Shown here: positions 46,945 through 55,279 of the stretch, piece by piece
Layout: each line of letters begins with the position of its first letter
Numbering within the stretch: position 1 is the first letter of the stretch
From: Caldibacillus debilis DSM 16016
Lineage (GTDB): Bacteria > Bacillota > Bacilli > Bacillales > Caldibacillaceae
Direction: 5' to 3'
DNA: 64,000 nucleotides
Assembly (NCBI RefSeq): GCF_000383875.1
Contig: NZ_KB912880.1
Location: 238,642-302,641 of the forward strand
The notes under the pieces: model-generated
Databases searched by the model: none
Seen by the model: only the letters and a program-made list of their open reading frames with translations
Told to the model about the DNA's origin: nothing
Translations under genes and position numbers: made by a program

Positions 46945-48129
46945 ATGAAAGTGAAGGTCCGCCCGGGCGATACATTGTGGCTTTACAGCCGTTTGTTCCG
47001 CATCCCTTTGCCGCTCTTGGAGGATGCGAACAAACATGCCGATCCGGACCGATTGCCGGTCGGTGAAGAGATCCATATTCCCGGTTTCATTCCGGAGGAG
47101 CATGCCATCCAAAAAGGGGATACCTATTGGGAGATCGCCCGGAGGTTGAACATTTCCCCCGGCGCTCTGGCCCTGCTGAATCCGGAGCATCATCCCGATC
47201 ATTTGCCTGAAGGGGGCCGGATCCGGCTTCCGAAGAGGGTCGTCCGGCCGATCGTCACCGACCCCGGACAGTATGATTTCGCACGGCTGCAAAAGGATTT
47301 GCGACGGATCGAGGAAGTCTATCCGTTCATCTCCGTGGAGACCGTCGGAAGTTCCGTTTTGGCCCGTCCGCTTTTGGAAATCCGAACGGGCAGGGGAGAA
47401 AGGACCATCCATTTCAACGCCGCTTTTCACGCCAATGAATGGATCACCGTCCCGGTCCTGATGAGAATGTTCAACGAATTTCTGCTTGCCCTGACGAACG
47501 GAAATCCGCTTTGCGGGATTTTCGTCCTGCCTTTATACGAGAACAACGTTTTGTCCATCGTGCCGATGGTCAATCCGGACGGCGTGGATCTGGTCATCAA
47601 CGGCCCCCCGGAAAAAGTCCGGGAGCAGGTCGTCCGCCTGAACGGCGGCAGCACCGATTTTTCCGGATGGAAGGCGAATATCCGCGGCGTGGATTTAAAC
47701 GATCAATTCCCCGCCAATTGGAAAATTGAAAAGGAAAAGCGGGCCCAATGCCCGGGGCCGAGGGATTACCCGGGGGAGGCCCCGTTAACGGAACCGGAGG
47801 CTTCCTCCATGGGCCGGTTAACCCGGGAACGGGATTTTGCGAGGGTGTTTGCCCTCCATACCCAAGGCAAGGAATTTTATTGGGGGTATGAGGGGCTGGA
47901 GCCGCCCGAATCGGAAGCCTTGGCAAAGGAGTTCGCCAGGGTGAGCGGATACAAATCCGTCCGCTACGTAGACAGCCACGCCGGTTACAAGGACTGGTTT
48001 GTTCAGGAGTTCCGCCGGCCGGGATTTACGTTCGAACTCGGATCCGGCGTCAATCCCTTGCCGATCTGCCAGTTTCCGGAAATGGTGGAAGAAATGATCG
48101 GGGTTTTCCTTTCCGCCCTTCATCAATAG
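46945..48129 (+). CDS. yqgT: Gamma-D-glutamyl-meso-diaminopimelate peptidase I (LysM + M14)
   Basis: A 394-residue peptidase. Two N-terminal LysM modules (residues about 2-45 and 52-98) are followed by an M14 carboxypeptidase-like domain. The zinc ligands are H162 and E165 in FHANEW and H305 in ALHTQG. The catalytic Glu is E364 in FTFELGSG. It cleaves the gamma-D-Glu-mDAP bond in spore or wall peptides. It corresponds to B. subtilis YqgT and is followed by yqgU. The SD TTGGAGGAG is strong. Confidence 0.93.
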   Translation: MKVKVRPGDTLWLYSRLFRIPLPLLEDANKHADPDRLPVGEEIHIPGFIPEEHAIQKGDTYWEIARRLNISPGALALLNPEHHPDHLPEGGRIRLPKRVVRPIVTDPGQYDFARLQKDLRRIEEVYPFISVETVGSSVLARPLLEIRTGRGERTIHFNAAFHANEWITVPVLMRMFNEFLLALTNGNPLCGIFVLPLYENNVLSIVPMVNPDGVDLVINGPPEKVREQVVRLNGGSTDFSGWKANIRGVDLNDQFPANWKIEKEKRAQCPGPRDYPGEAPLTEPEASSMGRLTRERDFARVFALHTQGKEFYWGYEGLEPPESEALAKEFARVSGYKSVRYVDSHAGYKDWFVQEFRRPGFTFELGSGVNPLPICQFPEMVEEMIGVFLSALHQ

Positions 48130-48335
48130 ATTTTCATTGGCATTCTGCCGCGGAACGCAAAAAGTCCTCAGGGCTTTTTTCTTTTTTGTAAAATTTTTTT
48201 AATCAAACTGAAACATTTTCGCCCTTGTTCCGTCTACATATATAAAGATATTTGTTGAATTTTGCAGAATGGCGCCGTCCTTATCCAAGGTGACCGGCGG
48301 GGAGGAAGAAGAGAGGGGCAAAAAGGGGGACGGGG

Positions 48336-49490
48336 ATGTTCAGCAAAAAAATTTGGCGCTTCCTTTTGCCGTTGCTTGCGGTCCTTTTAATTTCCGGCTG
48401 CCGTTTCTTTTTCGATTCCGGCCTTTCGGTCCGGCTGCATTCGGACCTTTCGCTTTTCGACAGATCCGGAGAGGAAAAATCCTTCTCCCAATCGGAGATG
48501 CTGCTTCCTCTCAACTTGAAGGAACAGCAATTTCATTCGGTTGCCGGCTGGCTGGATGACGAAGAGATCATATATGTCGAAAATTCCGTCGATGGAATCG
48601 GATCGTCCGTCTACGCCTATCATATTTTTTCGGGGAAAAAGAAAAGCCTTTTCCGGAGCGAAAATCCGATCCTGACCGTAACGATCAGCCCTTCCCATTC
48701 CCGGCTGCTCGTCATATCTTCGGCATCCGACGATCAGGCGAAGGTGGACGTTATCGACGTGAAAAGCTTGGCTGCCCTGTATTCCAAAACCTTTTTCGCG
48801 ACGGAATTGTCGGCGGTATGGAACCCGTATGATGAGAACGAAATCCTGATCACATCCTTTTATGAAGATTGGACCTACGAATCCGAACTTTTACATATCG
48901 ATCAAAAGCGGACGGTTTTGGTCGATCTTCCCCAGCCCTTTTCGGTGCCGCTCGGCGGCGGGGAGTGGCTGATGCTGGACTGGGATACGGAAACCCCGGC
49001 CACCGCCGCTCCCTTGATCGTTTGGCGTGAAGGCAAGGAAAAACGGATCTTTGACGGCAGGGAATTTTATCATGTGAACGGTTGGAAGGATGTTTTTGTG
49101 GCCGTGGGCGTGAAGGGGGACGGCCGGGACGATTCGGACTTTACTTTCTTTGACCGGAATTTCCGTGCCATCGGTTCCTTTGCCGTTCCCCTTCTGTCCG
49201 GCTATTCCGAATGGATCGTCCCCTATTACGACCTGCTGGAAAACCGGAGGCAATTGCTGATCGTCGAACCGAAATCCGCCGGAGTCCAGGATTCGTACAA
49301 AGGGGGATTCCGGCTCGTATTGCGGGATATACGGGAGGGGAAGGAAGAAACGGTTGCCGATCCGGCGGAAAATTTGCCGGTGGACTGCTCGCCGAACGGC
49401 CGGTATTGCCTGTACGGCTACCGGCTGGAAAACATCCTGTTTCTCAAGGAGAAAAAAATCCTGCCTTTGGTGGTAACGGATAATATTTAA
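48336..49490 (+). CDS. yqgU: YqgU-like lipoprotein with beta-propeller-type body
   Basis: A 384-residue lipoprotein. The signal peptide ends L-I-S-G-C with the lipidated Cys at residue 22. The body is strand-rich and repetitive (DDEEIIYVENS, TVTISPSHSRLLVIS, NPYDENEILITSFYEDW, SPNGRYCLYGY), as in beta-propellers. In B. subtilis YqgU lies next to YqgT and is a putative lipoprotein of unknown function. The SD is GGGGGACGGGG. A terminator follows. Confidence 0.82.
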   Translation: MFSKKIWRFLLPLLAVLLISGCRFFFDSGLSVRLHSDLSLFDRSGEEKSFSQSEMLLPLNLKEQQFHSVAGWLDDEEIIYVENSVDGIGSSVYAYHIFSGKKKSLFRSENPILTVTISPSHSRLLVISSASDDQAKVDVIDVKSLAALYSKTFFATELSAVWNPYDENEILITSFYEDWTYESELLHIDQKRTVLVDLPQPFSVPLGGGEWLMLDWDTETPATAAPLIVWREGKEKRIFDGREFYHVNGWKDVFVAVGVKGDGRDDSDFTFFDRNFRAIGSFAVPLLSGYSEWIVPYYDLLENRRQLLIVEPKSAGVQDSYKGGFRLVLRDIREGKEETVADPAENLPVDCSPNGRYCLYGYRLENILFLKEKKILPLVVTDNI

Positions 49491-49501
49491 GAAACAGACG
49501 G

Positions 49502-49541
49502 AATCCCCGTACGCTGACCCGGTCAGCGCCGGGGATTTCTT
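49502..49541 (+). terminator. Terminator after yqgU
   Basis: AATCCCCG...GCTGACC pairs with GGTCAGC..CGGGGATT and runs into TCTT, 11 bases after the stop. Confidence 0.85.
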
Positions 49542-49649
49542 GTGCCCGCGGCACGGACGCGAACTTGCGGCGGGATGCGGAGCGAAGGGGGAAGACCTGA
49601 ACCGGGGTTCCCCCTTCATTTTTCGGAAAAAACAATCTCTTTTCTCTGA

Positions 49650-49850
49650 TCGTCCCGAACGGGGGCTGGCGAGCGCCCGCCGTTGACTGAAGGCGAGGGC
49701 GTCGTCCGAAAGACGGAACCCGAAGGAAGCAGGGGGCATGGCTCATCCCGGGGGACACGAAGCCAACCGGAGGCTTTGAAAACAAAATGATGGCTCGAAG
49801 CTGAAGAGTACGCCGAAATCGCAGCTCGTTTATACTGTGATTTGAAAAAG
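49650..49850 (+). ncRNA. Structured RNA-like remnant, possibly group II intron domain I
   Basis: A purine-rich, hairpin-dense stretch without codon structure. It contains phrases typical of group II intron domain I as I remember them: ACTGAAGGCGAGGGC, CGTCCGAAAGACGG, AACCCGAAGGAAGC and AACCGGAGGCTTTGAAAAC. No 5' GUGYG end, no reverse transcriptase and no domain V are seen nearby, so at most a fragment remains. It lies at the junction where GC-rich core DNA turns into AT-rich accessory DNA. Low confidence. Confidence 0.3.
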
Positions 49851-50086
49851 CCGTTCATTGTTTCAATGCATTCCATGCCTTTTGTGCTTGCATCAATACT
49901 TATAATAATTTTGTAATCGTCAAAATGTCCCCGGGTTGATTACCGTTGTGCAGAAACGGATCAGATCTATTTCCTTGTCCTGGCTGCATTTGTGTACTGA
50001 TGCGCTCTTGACTGCCTGTGTTGAGAAGGAGGCAGGAAACAGGGTGGCGTAATTATATATTTAAGATACAGAAAGAGGGTGTTGCT

Positions 50087-50705
50087 TTGTTCAAAATAAC
50101 ACAAGATATTCTCACCTTTATTAAACGATACCCAATTACAACACTTATGGTTGGAATCTGTACAGTATTGATGATCATGATTACATTTATGGGGGGTTAT
50201 AACAGTAAGACAATTCTTCAATTGGGGGCATATGATCGTCAATTGGTCGACGAGGGACAAGTATGGCGTTTACTTACTTTGTGCCTTTGGTCATATGAGT
50301 TATTTTCATTTCTTCCTGAATATGCCATTTATTTTATTTTTATCCCGTCCTCTTGAACAAATTTTAGGAAGCAAAAAGTTTTTTTTGAGTTATATATTAA
50401 TGAGTGTTTTTGCAACTTTAATGGTTCATTTATTTTCTGATTACCCTATTCCTTTGGCGGGTTCCTCTGGAGTAGGATACGGATTATTGGGAATGTATAT
50501 ATATTTGTTTTTTAGACATGGCAATCAGTTTTCTTCATACGATAAAAGATTTATTATGATGTTTACTCTCCTTGGTTTTGTTGTGACTTTTTTAATTCCG
50601 GAAATAAGTTTAACAGGTCATATAGGCGGTTTTGTCGGAGGAATTCTTTTGTCTCCGTTTTTATTTAATAAAACAAAGGATTTGAATGATAGTATGAGCG
50701 GATAA
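50087..50705 (+). pseudogene. Rhomboid family protease gene, frameshifted
   Basis: The gene starts at TTG 50087 (SD AAAGAGGGTG) and reads as a rhomboid start through GQVWRLLTL. It shifts frame in the T run at 50278-50280 and continues as AFGHMSYFHFFLNM, GSSGVGYGLLGMY (catalytic Ser motif) and LTGHIGG (catalytic His). Removing one T restores a single protein of about 205 residues. The region is clearly AT-richer than its neighbours, which suggests acquisition. Both catalytic motifs are intact, so a sequencing error is possible. Confidence 0.85.
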
Positions 50706-50804
50706 AAAATTTGCTTCACTGCTGTGATTTTGCCTGAAAATGATGATCGCTTTTTACTGTACTAACGGGGATGGGAGTGAAAAAAAGGAAAAAGGGAACA
50801 TATA

Positions 50805-50984
50805 TTGGTCACGTTAAAATCTTCCACGGTTTATCCATGGCTTTTGCATATTTTGTTGTTGCATTTAATTTTACAACTGATCAAAGATAGTTTGAACTCC
50901 GTCGAGATTGACAAACTGATGAGCAGCGGCCCGCAAGCTCGGCGGCGGGAAGGGACGGGGGTCAGCCGCCCTCCGGGCTCTTAG
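50805..50984 (+). CDS. Small hydrophobic protein or remnant, unrecognised
   Basis: A 59-codon frame (start TTG 50805, SD-like GGGA). It begins with a Leu/His-rich hydrophobic segment (YPWLLHILLLHLILQLI) and ends KDSLNSVEIDKLMSSG and an Arg-rich tail. The second half reads like a real protein start but I know no family. It may be the first part of a decayed transposase. Uncertain. Confidence 0.25.
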   Translation: MVTLKSSTVYPWLLHILLLHLILQLIKDSLNSVEIDKLMSSGPQARRREGTGVSRPPGS

Positions 50985-51132
50985 GCTAGTCCTCAATGAT
51001 CAATATATTACTTTTACTTGCCAGATTGCTTTCGGGTCATCGGCGGGGAAGGGAGGGGCCGGAAAGAGCGACAGCCTCCGGAGCCGGAAACATCCTCCGC
51101 ATTCAAGGGCGAAGAAGGGGAAAGGAAAACGC

Positions 51133-51158
51133 AAAAAACCGGGCCAAACATGGCCCGG
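51133..51158 (-). terminator. Terminator of yqgW
   Basis: Read on the minus strand, CCGGGCCA-TGTT-TGGCCCGG is followed by six T residues. Confidence 0.88.
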
Positions 51159-51252
51159 CGAGCGATAAGCTGATAAGTTTTTTGAAAGGGTTTTGCGTTT
51201 TCACGGGAAGAAAAAAGGGATCGCTCCGCTTTTTCCGTCCGATTCCTTTTCC

Positions 51253-51423
51253 TTATCCTTCCGGATAACCGCTTTTAATCAACGTCATAATGGAAAAGAA
51301 GCCGAAAACGAGAACGGTCGCCAATGCAAACAGAAACCCGAGATAATTTTTGTTTTTCAAGGTGGAAACAGTGGCAAATACGGCCAGAATGGCAATCAAC
51401 AGCGTAATGATGGCAGTGCCCAT
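51253..51423 (-). CDS. yqgW: DUF2759 family membrane protein (YqgW)
   Basis: A 56-residue protein with two transmembrane helices (AIITLLIAILAVFATVS and FLFALATVLVFGFFSIM) joined by LKNKNYLG. This matches the DUF2759/YqgW family of bacilli in size, pattern and place beside yqgX. The SD is AAGGGGG on the minus strand. No function is known. Confidence 0.82.
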   Translation of the reverse strand: MGTAIITLLIAILAVFATVSTLKNKNYLGFLFALATVLVFGFFSIMTLIKSGYPEG

Positions 51424-51579
51424 CGGCCAACCCCCTTACTGTAAAGTTGTAAAAGATGCCATCCCTTTTGTATTATGTAGATATGTATACAGATTAATCA
51501 TTTATATTTTATCCTCTTTTCACGCTTTTGTCGAGCGCGTCACATGATTTTCACAGATTTGCGGGGAGATGATGGAATC

Positions 51580-52206
51580 ATGCGTTGGCAACAATTTCCG
51601 GTAGGGCCGTTGGAAGCGAATTGCTATGTGTTGTACGATGACCGGTTTTGTCTTGTCGTCGATCCGGGCGATGAGGCCGAAACGGTCATCACGTGGCTGG
51701 AGGCGAACGATCTCCGCCCCGGCGCCGTGTTTTTGACCCACGCCCATTTTGACCATATCGGCGGTTTGGACGATTTGGTGCGAAAATATCCGGTGCCCGT
51801 TTATCTGCATCAGGCTGAAAAAGACTGGCTGCAGTCCCCTTCGTTGAACGGCTCCCTCCTCTTTCTTCCCCGGCCGGTCGTCAGCGGCGTTTCCCCGGAG
51901 GAAATCAAAGGGGAAGGGGAAATGGAGATGGGCGGTTGGTCCTTTCAAATTTTGGAAACCCCCGGCCATTCCCCGGGCAGCATCTCCCTTTATTTTGCCG
52001 AAGAGGGGATATTGGTTTCCGGCGATGTGATCTTCAAAGGGAGTATCGGCAGGACGGATTTGCCGGGGGGAAACGGACGGCAGCTGATGGAGACCCTCGG
52101 GAAAAAGATCCTTCCCCTGCCGGAGGAGACTCGGATTTTGCCCGGCCACGGTCCGGTCACGACGGTCGGAGAAGAGAAGACTTCCAATCCTTTTTTGCAA
52201 GGCTGA
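51580..52206 (+). CDS. yqgX: Metallo-beta-lactamase fold hydrolase YqgX
   Basis: A 208-residue glyoxalase-II-like hydrolase. The dinuclear metal motif T-H-A-H-F-D-H is followed by His in TPGHSPGS, the bridging Asp in SGDVIF, and the last His in PGHGP. All ligands are present, so it should be active. B. subtilis YqgX, a hydroxyacylglutathione- or bacillithiol-linked hydrolase candidate, begins exactly like the ATG at 51580 (MRWQQFPVGPLEANCY). An upstream ATG at 51544 is less likely. Confidence 0.92.
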   Translation: MRWQQFPVGPLEANCYVLYDDRFCLVVDPGDEAETVITWLEANDLRPGAVFLTHAHFDHIGGLDDLVRKYPVPVYLHQAEKDWLQSPSLNGSLLFLPRPVVSGVSPEEIKGEGEMEMGGWSFQILETPGHSPGSISLYFAEEGILVSGDVIFKGSIGRTDLPGGNGRQLMETLGKKILPLPEETRILPGHGPVTTVGEEKTSNPFLQG

Positions 52207-52231
52207 AGGGGGATGACCGCCCTTCCGACAA

Positions 52232-52266
52232 AAAAACGCCCGGCAAAGACGGATTTCCGGGCGTTT
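52232..52266. terminator. Bidirectional terminator between yqgX and yqgY
   Basis: AAACGCCCGG pairs with CCGGGCGTTT around a 13-base loop. A residues lie on the left and T residues on the right, between two convergent genes. Confidence 0.88.
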
Positions 52267-52270
52267 CCTC

Positions 52271-52519
52271 TCAATGGCCTGCGCCTGTCTGCATGACGAA
52301 GGTGGTATAGTATGTAAATGCCGCGAAGAAGATGGTCAAATAAGCGCCGAAAATATACATGTACATTCTTTCGGAAAGCCTTAAATAACCTAATAAGAGG
52401 AAGAAGCCGAATTGGGCGAAAAACAACAGGGCCATGACATGCATCTTTTCCCCGCCGACGTAAAACATGACGGCAAAGATCCCCGTCCAGAAGGCGAGCA
52501 CGCGAAACATTCGATCCAT
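52271..52519 (-). CDS. yqgY: DUF2626 family membrane protein (YqgY)
   Basis: An 82-residue protein with three hydrophobic segments, starting MDRMFRVLAFWTGIFAVMFYVG and containing FAQFGFFLLLGYLRLSERMYMYIFGAYL. This is the DUF2626/YqgY signature. It is convergent with yqgX as in B. subtilis. No function is known. The SD is AAGGGGGATAA. Confidence 0.85.
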   Translation of the reverse strand: MDRMFRVLAFWTGIFAVMFYVGGEKMHVMALLFFAQFGFFLLLGYLRLSERMYMYIFGAYLTIFFAAFTYYTTFVMQTGAGH

Positions 52520-52687
52520 TCGTCAGTTATCCCCCTTTGCAGAACTTATCTCCTTCAATTATAATGATTCCGGTTTCCCGTGTAAATAGAAACGGAGCGA
52601 GCGCGGTTCCCCGAAGTTGCGCAGCGGGCATGGGACCCAAGATCCGCAAGACTTCAGAGAACTTTGGACCGCCCGGCTCATCCTCGG

Positions 52688-53389
52688 TCAACGGGCCGCA
52701 AGGACGTTGTATGCGCAGGACTGGCAACCGTCAAACATCGTCCGCAGGTTTTTCAGTTGGAAATCGTCAAACAGCCCTTCGAGGAGCCCGTTGATGAAGT
52801 GCATGTGCATCGTGCAGGTGATCGACGTATGTTCCTCGGCCAATTCCCGGAACGGGCAGTTGTAAACTTCGAAGAAGAAGGTTTCGTTATCTTCCCGCAC
52901 GTAAATGTCGGGATAAAAGCCGAGCATGTTCATCGTTGATCTCAAAATCTGAATCTTTTGTTCAAAGGTCAAGTTTTCCTTGGTGGTGCCGAATTTGGCC
53001 AGCTGCTTTTCGATGATTTCCTTTCCGTACTGTTTCCCCGTCGTGTACAGGGCTTCTTCCCCGTCCTTTCCCAAGGAAAGCATCGTCTCGATGGCTATTT
53101 TGGCGAGCAGCCGGTAATCGCGGAAGGGAAAGCTCAGCTCGATCACTTCGTCGGAGAGCCGGTAGACACGGCTCGGCCGGCCCCCCTTTCCCGTTTTTAA
53201 ATTCTCCGAAACGATCATTTTTATATCTTCCAACTTGGATAAATGGAGTCTTGCCACATTGGGATGGATCGAGAATTGGTCGGCGATTTCCTGAACGGTG
53301 ACGGGACCGTGTTTTTTCACGATGTAATCGTAAATGGAATATCTGGTGGGATCGGCAAGGACGTTGGTAATTTTCAATGTTTGTTCCAT
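52688..53389 (-). CDS. HTH regulator with C-terminal cysteine-rich sensor (SufR-like layout)
   Basis: A 233-residue protein. The N-terminal winged-helix HTH of the ArsR/MarR-like type (LADPTRYSIYDYIVKKHGPVTVQEIADQFSIHPNVARLHLSKLE) is followed by a helical sensor domain. Four Cys lie in the last 60 residues: C-x13-C-x29-C-x2-C (in NCPF, ITCTMH and GCQSC). Cyanobacterial SufR has the same overall plan with an Fe-S cluster, but with other spacings. An iron-sulfur or redox sensor is therefore an inference. The ATG at 53389 follows GAGGTGAT. No target operon is adjacent. Confidence 0.82.
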   Translation of the reverse strand: MEQTLKITNVLADPTRYSIYDYIVKKHGPVTVQEIADQFSIHPNVARLHLSKLEDIKMIVSENLKTGKGGRPSRVYRLSDEVIELSFPFRDYRLLAKIAIETMLSLGKDGEEALYTTGKQYGKEIIEKQLAKFGTTKENLTFEQKIQILRSTMNMLGFYPDIYVREDNETFFFEVYNCPFRELAEEHTSITCTMHMHFINGLLEGLFDDFQLKNLRTMFDGCQSCAYNVLAAR

Positions 53390-53540
53390 TTTTATCACCT
53401 CAATAGGATTATACAATGGAAACCCGGGCTTCCCGGGCCAAATATGTTACATTTTAAGGAATTTCACTGAAAAATCGGGCGTTTTCGGGAGAAATCCTCC
53501 GGCCTGCCCCGATCCGAAGCCCTTGCCATCCCCCCGGCGA

Positions 53541-53611
53541 CTGGGCTAGCTGGATTCGAACCAGCGATCACGGAGTCAAAGTCCGTTGCCTTACCGCTTG
53601 GCTATAGCCCA
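53541..53611 (-). tRNA. tRNA-Gln (anticodon TTG)
   Basis: On the minus strand, acceptor TGGGCTA/TAGCCCA and D arm GCC..GGC are present. The anticodon arm ACGGA-CTTTGAC-TCCGT has TTG, and the T arm is GCTGG-TTCGAAT-CCAGC with discriminator G. The total is 71 bases. CCA is not encoded. It stands alone and marks the left edge of the accessory region. Confidence 0.96.
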
Positions 53612-54304
53612 ATATTATTCACCTTATAATCACCGCAAAAACGTTAAATCAAAGGTATTTTCCGCAGGCATAAACGTATTCAATTGTAGGTAGTATGACC
53701 CCGCTGATATTGCAATATGCGCAAAAAGGATAAGAAATAACGGGATTTCCACCCGTTATTTTTTTGCGTCTATTACCGCTATTCCCTCTTTACAAAATCG
53801 TCTACCCTCATACATCACTTGTCGGCAATTTCCTTTATAGTTACTGATTTCGGCTACATCACGTTTTAAAAGGAATGCAAAAAGTCGGCGATAAAAAACG
53901 CAGGTGGCAGCGGGGCATAAAGAGGCGCAAGATCGGCGTGGCGTTTTGGATTATCGTATTTCCTATCTTTATCGCAGCTGCGGACGGGAAACGGTTTACA
54001 TCGATGCTAATAATTAATAAGCCTCGGGCCTCTGTGCATGCCGTCTCGATTCCCTTCGAATCGAAGCGAGAAACAATAAAAAGTCGCTTCCGTTTGTGTT
54101 TCCTTTCGGACCGTTAAAAAAATCGGGCTTTATCGTTTCATCTCGTTTATTCCCGGCGGGGAAGGGCGCGGGACAGGAAAGTCGTAGACGATCTCGTTCA
54201 ATTAACGGGCGGTTTAGTTGAACGAATGATAAATTGAATGGGCTGAAGTTATCGAGTATTTCTTTGGAATGATGAATGCTTTTTATCTTTGCCAAGGATA
54301 TTTA
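53612..54304. other. Gene-free stretch at the left end of the island
   Basis: No gene can be supported. A perfect terminator-like hairpin, AATAACGGG / CCCGTTATT plus seven T residues, lies at 53736-53765. GTTCAA and TTGAAC at about 54198 and 54219 form a short inverted repeat. An 80-codon frame at 53875-54117 has no SD and a random-looking product. Confidence 0.45.
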
Positions 54305-54361
54305 TGTAAAACAATAAAAATATAATAGAAATTAATAATAATTTATTGTAAAACGATAAAA
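54305..54361 (+). promoter_or_regulatory. Promoter with duplicated operator before the DUF2975/Xre pair
   Basis: TGTAAAACAATAAAA (54305-54319) and TGTAAAACGATAAAA (54347-54361) are identical except one base. They lie 42 bases apart, about four DNA turns, on either side of a TATAAT at 54321-54326. This looks like a paired binding site for the Xre regulator encoded second in the operon. Confidence 0.5.
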
Positions 54362-54406
54362 TGCGTATTAAAATCAAATTGACGATAAATACGCGAGGTG
54401 CTTTTT

Positions 54407-54889
54407 ATGAAACAAGGATCAACAGTGTTTCTAAAAATAGCTCTTATTATGATCGGAACTCCAGTTCTTGCTTTATGCATATTTGGGCTGCCTATGTTAG
54501 CTAAAGAAGCGGCAGAAAGCAATTCGGAGTCCGCCTATGTGCTATATGGCTTTTTAACGGTGATGTATTTGTCGGCGATTCCGTTTTTCTTCGCTCTGTA
54601 TCAGGCTTTTAAACTTTTAAATTATATTGACAGGAACGAAGCTTTCTCGGAATTATCTGTACAGGCTTTAAAGAAGATAAAATACTGTGCAATCGCAATC
54701 AGTATCTTGTATGTGCCAGGTTTGCCATTCTTCTATATCGCCGCGGAATTGGAAGACGCCCCGGGCATCATGCTAATCGGATTGGGCATTATTTTTGCTT
54801 CAACGATTATCGCAGTCTTTGCCGCCCTTCTTCAAAAGCTTTTAAAAGCCGCCATCGATATAAAATCAGAAAATGATTTAACGATCTAA
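54407..54889 (+). CDS. DUF2975 membrane protein
   Basis: A 160-residue protein with four transmembrane helices (residues about 8-30, 45-65, 95-117, 122-145), typical of DUF2975. It is almost always paired with a small Xre/YozG-like HTH gene, as here (10 bases apart). Function unknown. Regulation of membrane state by the pair has been suggested by context only. The ATG at 54407 has GAGGTG 7 bases upstream. AT-rich, unlike the core genes. Confidence 0.85.
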   Translation: MKQGSTVFLKIALIMIGTPVLALCIFGLPMLAKEAAESNSESAYVLYGFLTVMYLSAIPFFFALYQAFKLLNYIDRNEAFSELSVQALKKIKYCAIAISILYVPGLPFFYIAAELEDAPGIMLIGLGIIFASTIIAVFAALLQKLLKAAIDIKSENDLTI

Positions 54890-54899
54890 GGTGAATAGC

Positions 54900-55121
54900 A
54901 TGGCGATCATAATCAATCTTGATGTGATGCTGGCGAAAAGGAAAATGAGCCTTACGGAACTTTCGGAGAAGGTCGGAATCACGATGGCTAATCTTTCTAT
55001 ATTGAAAAATGGAAAGGCAAAAGCGATTCGATTATCAACATTAGATGCGATTTGTAAGGCTTTAGAATGTCAGCCTGGCGATATTTTAGAATACAAAAGT
55101 GACGAAGAAACGAAAGGATAA
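54900..55121 (+). CDS. Xre family HTH regulator (YozG-like)
   Basis: A 73-residue Cro/C1-type regulator consisting only of the five-helix DNA-binding domain. AIIINLDVMLAKRKMSLTELSEKVGITMANLSILKNGKAKAIRLSTLDAICKALECQPGDILEY is the family core. SD AAGGTGAATAGC. It is the fixed partner of DUF2975 proteins and probably acts on the duplicated site upstream. Confidence 0.9.
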   Translation: MAIIINLDVMLAKRKMSLTELSEKVGITMANLSILKNGKAKAIRLSTLDAICKALECQPGDILEYKSDEETKG

Positions 55122-55279
55122 TCAAGCGGGGATATTTTTCAGGATGTTATTATTTACATTTTTTTTAAGCAATAATCCTTTCAACAATGGTGGTGGTAGG
55201 AGGGTTAACATTTAGTTTTTACGTTGGCAATCTCCTATCTCACCATGATTTTCAGAAAAAAACGTTGGTGGTACAAACC

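Noticed and set aside
50996-51268. A 90-codon plus-strand frame
   Set aside because: It covers the yqgW terminator and runs antisense into the end of yqgW. The product is Arg/Gly-rich without a hydrophobic or domain pattern.
53875-54117. An 80-codon plus-strand frame in the island
   Set aside because: One hydrophobic patch but no SD. It does not continue any known family and ends at random.
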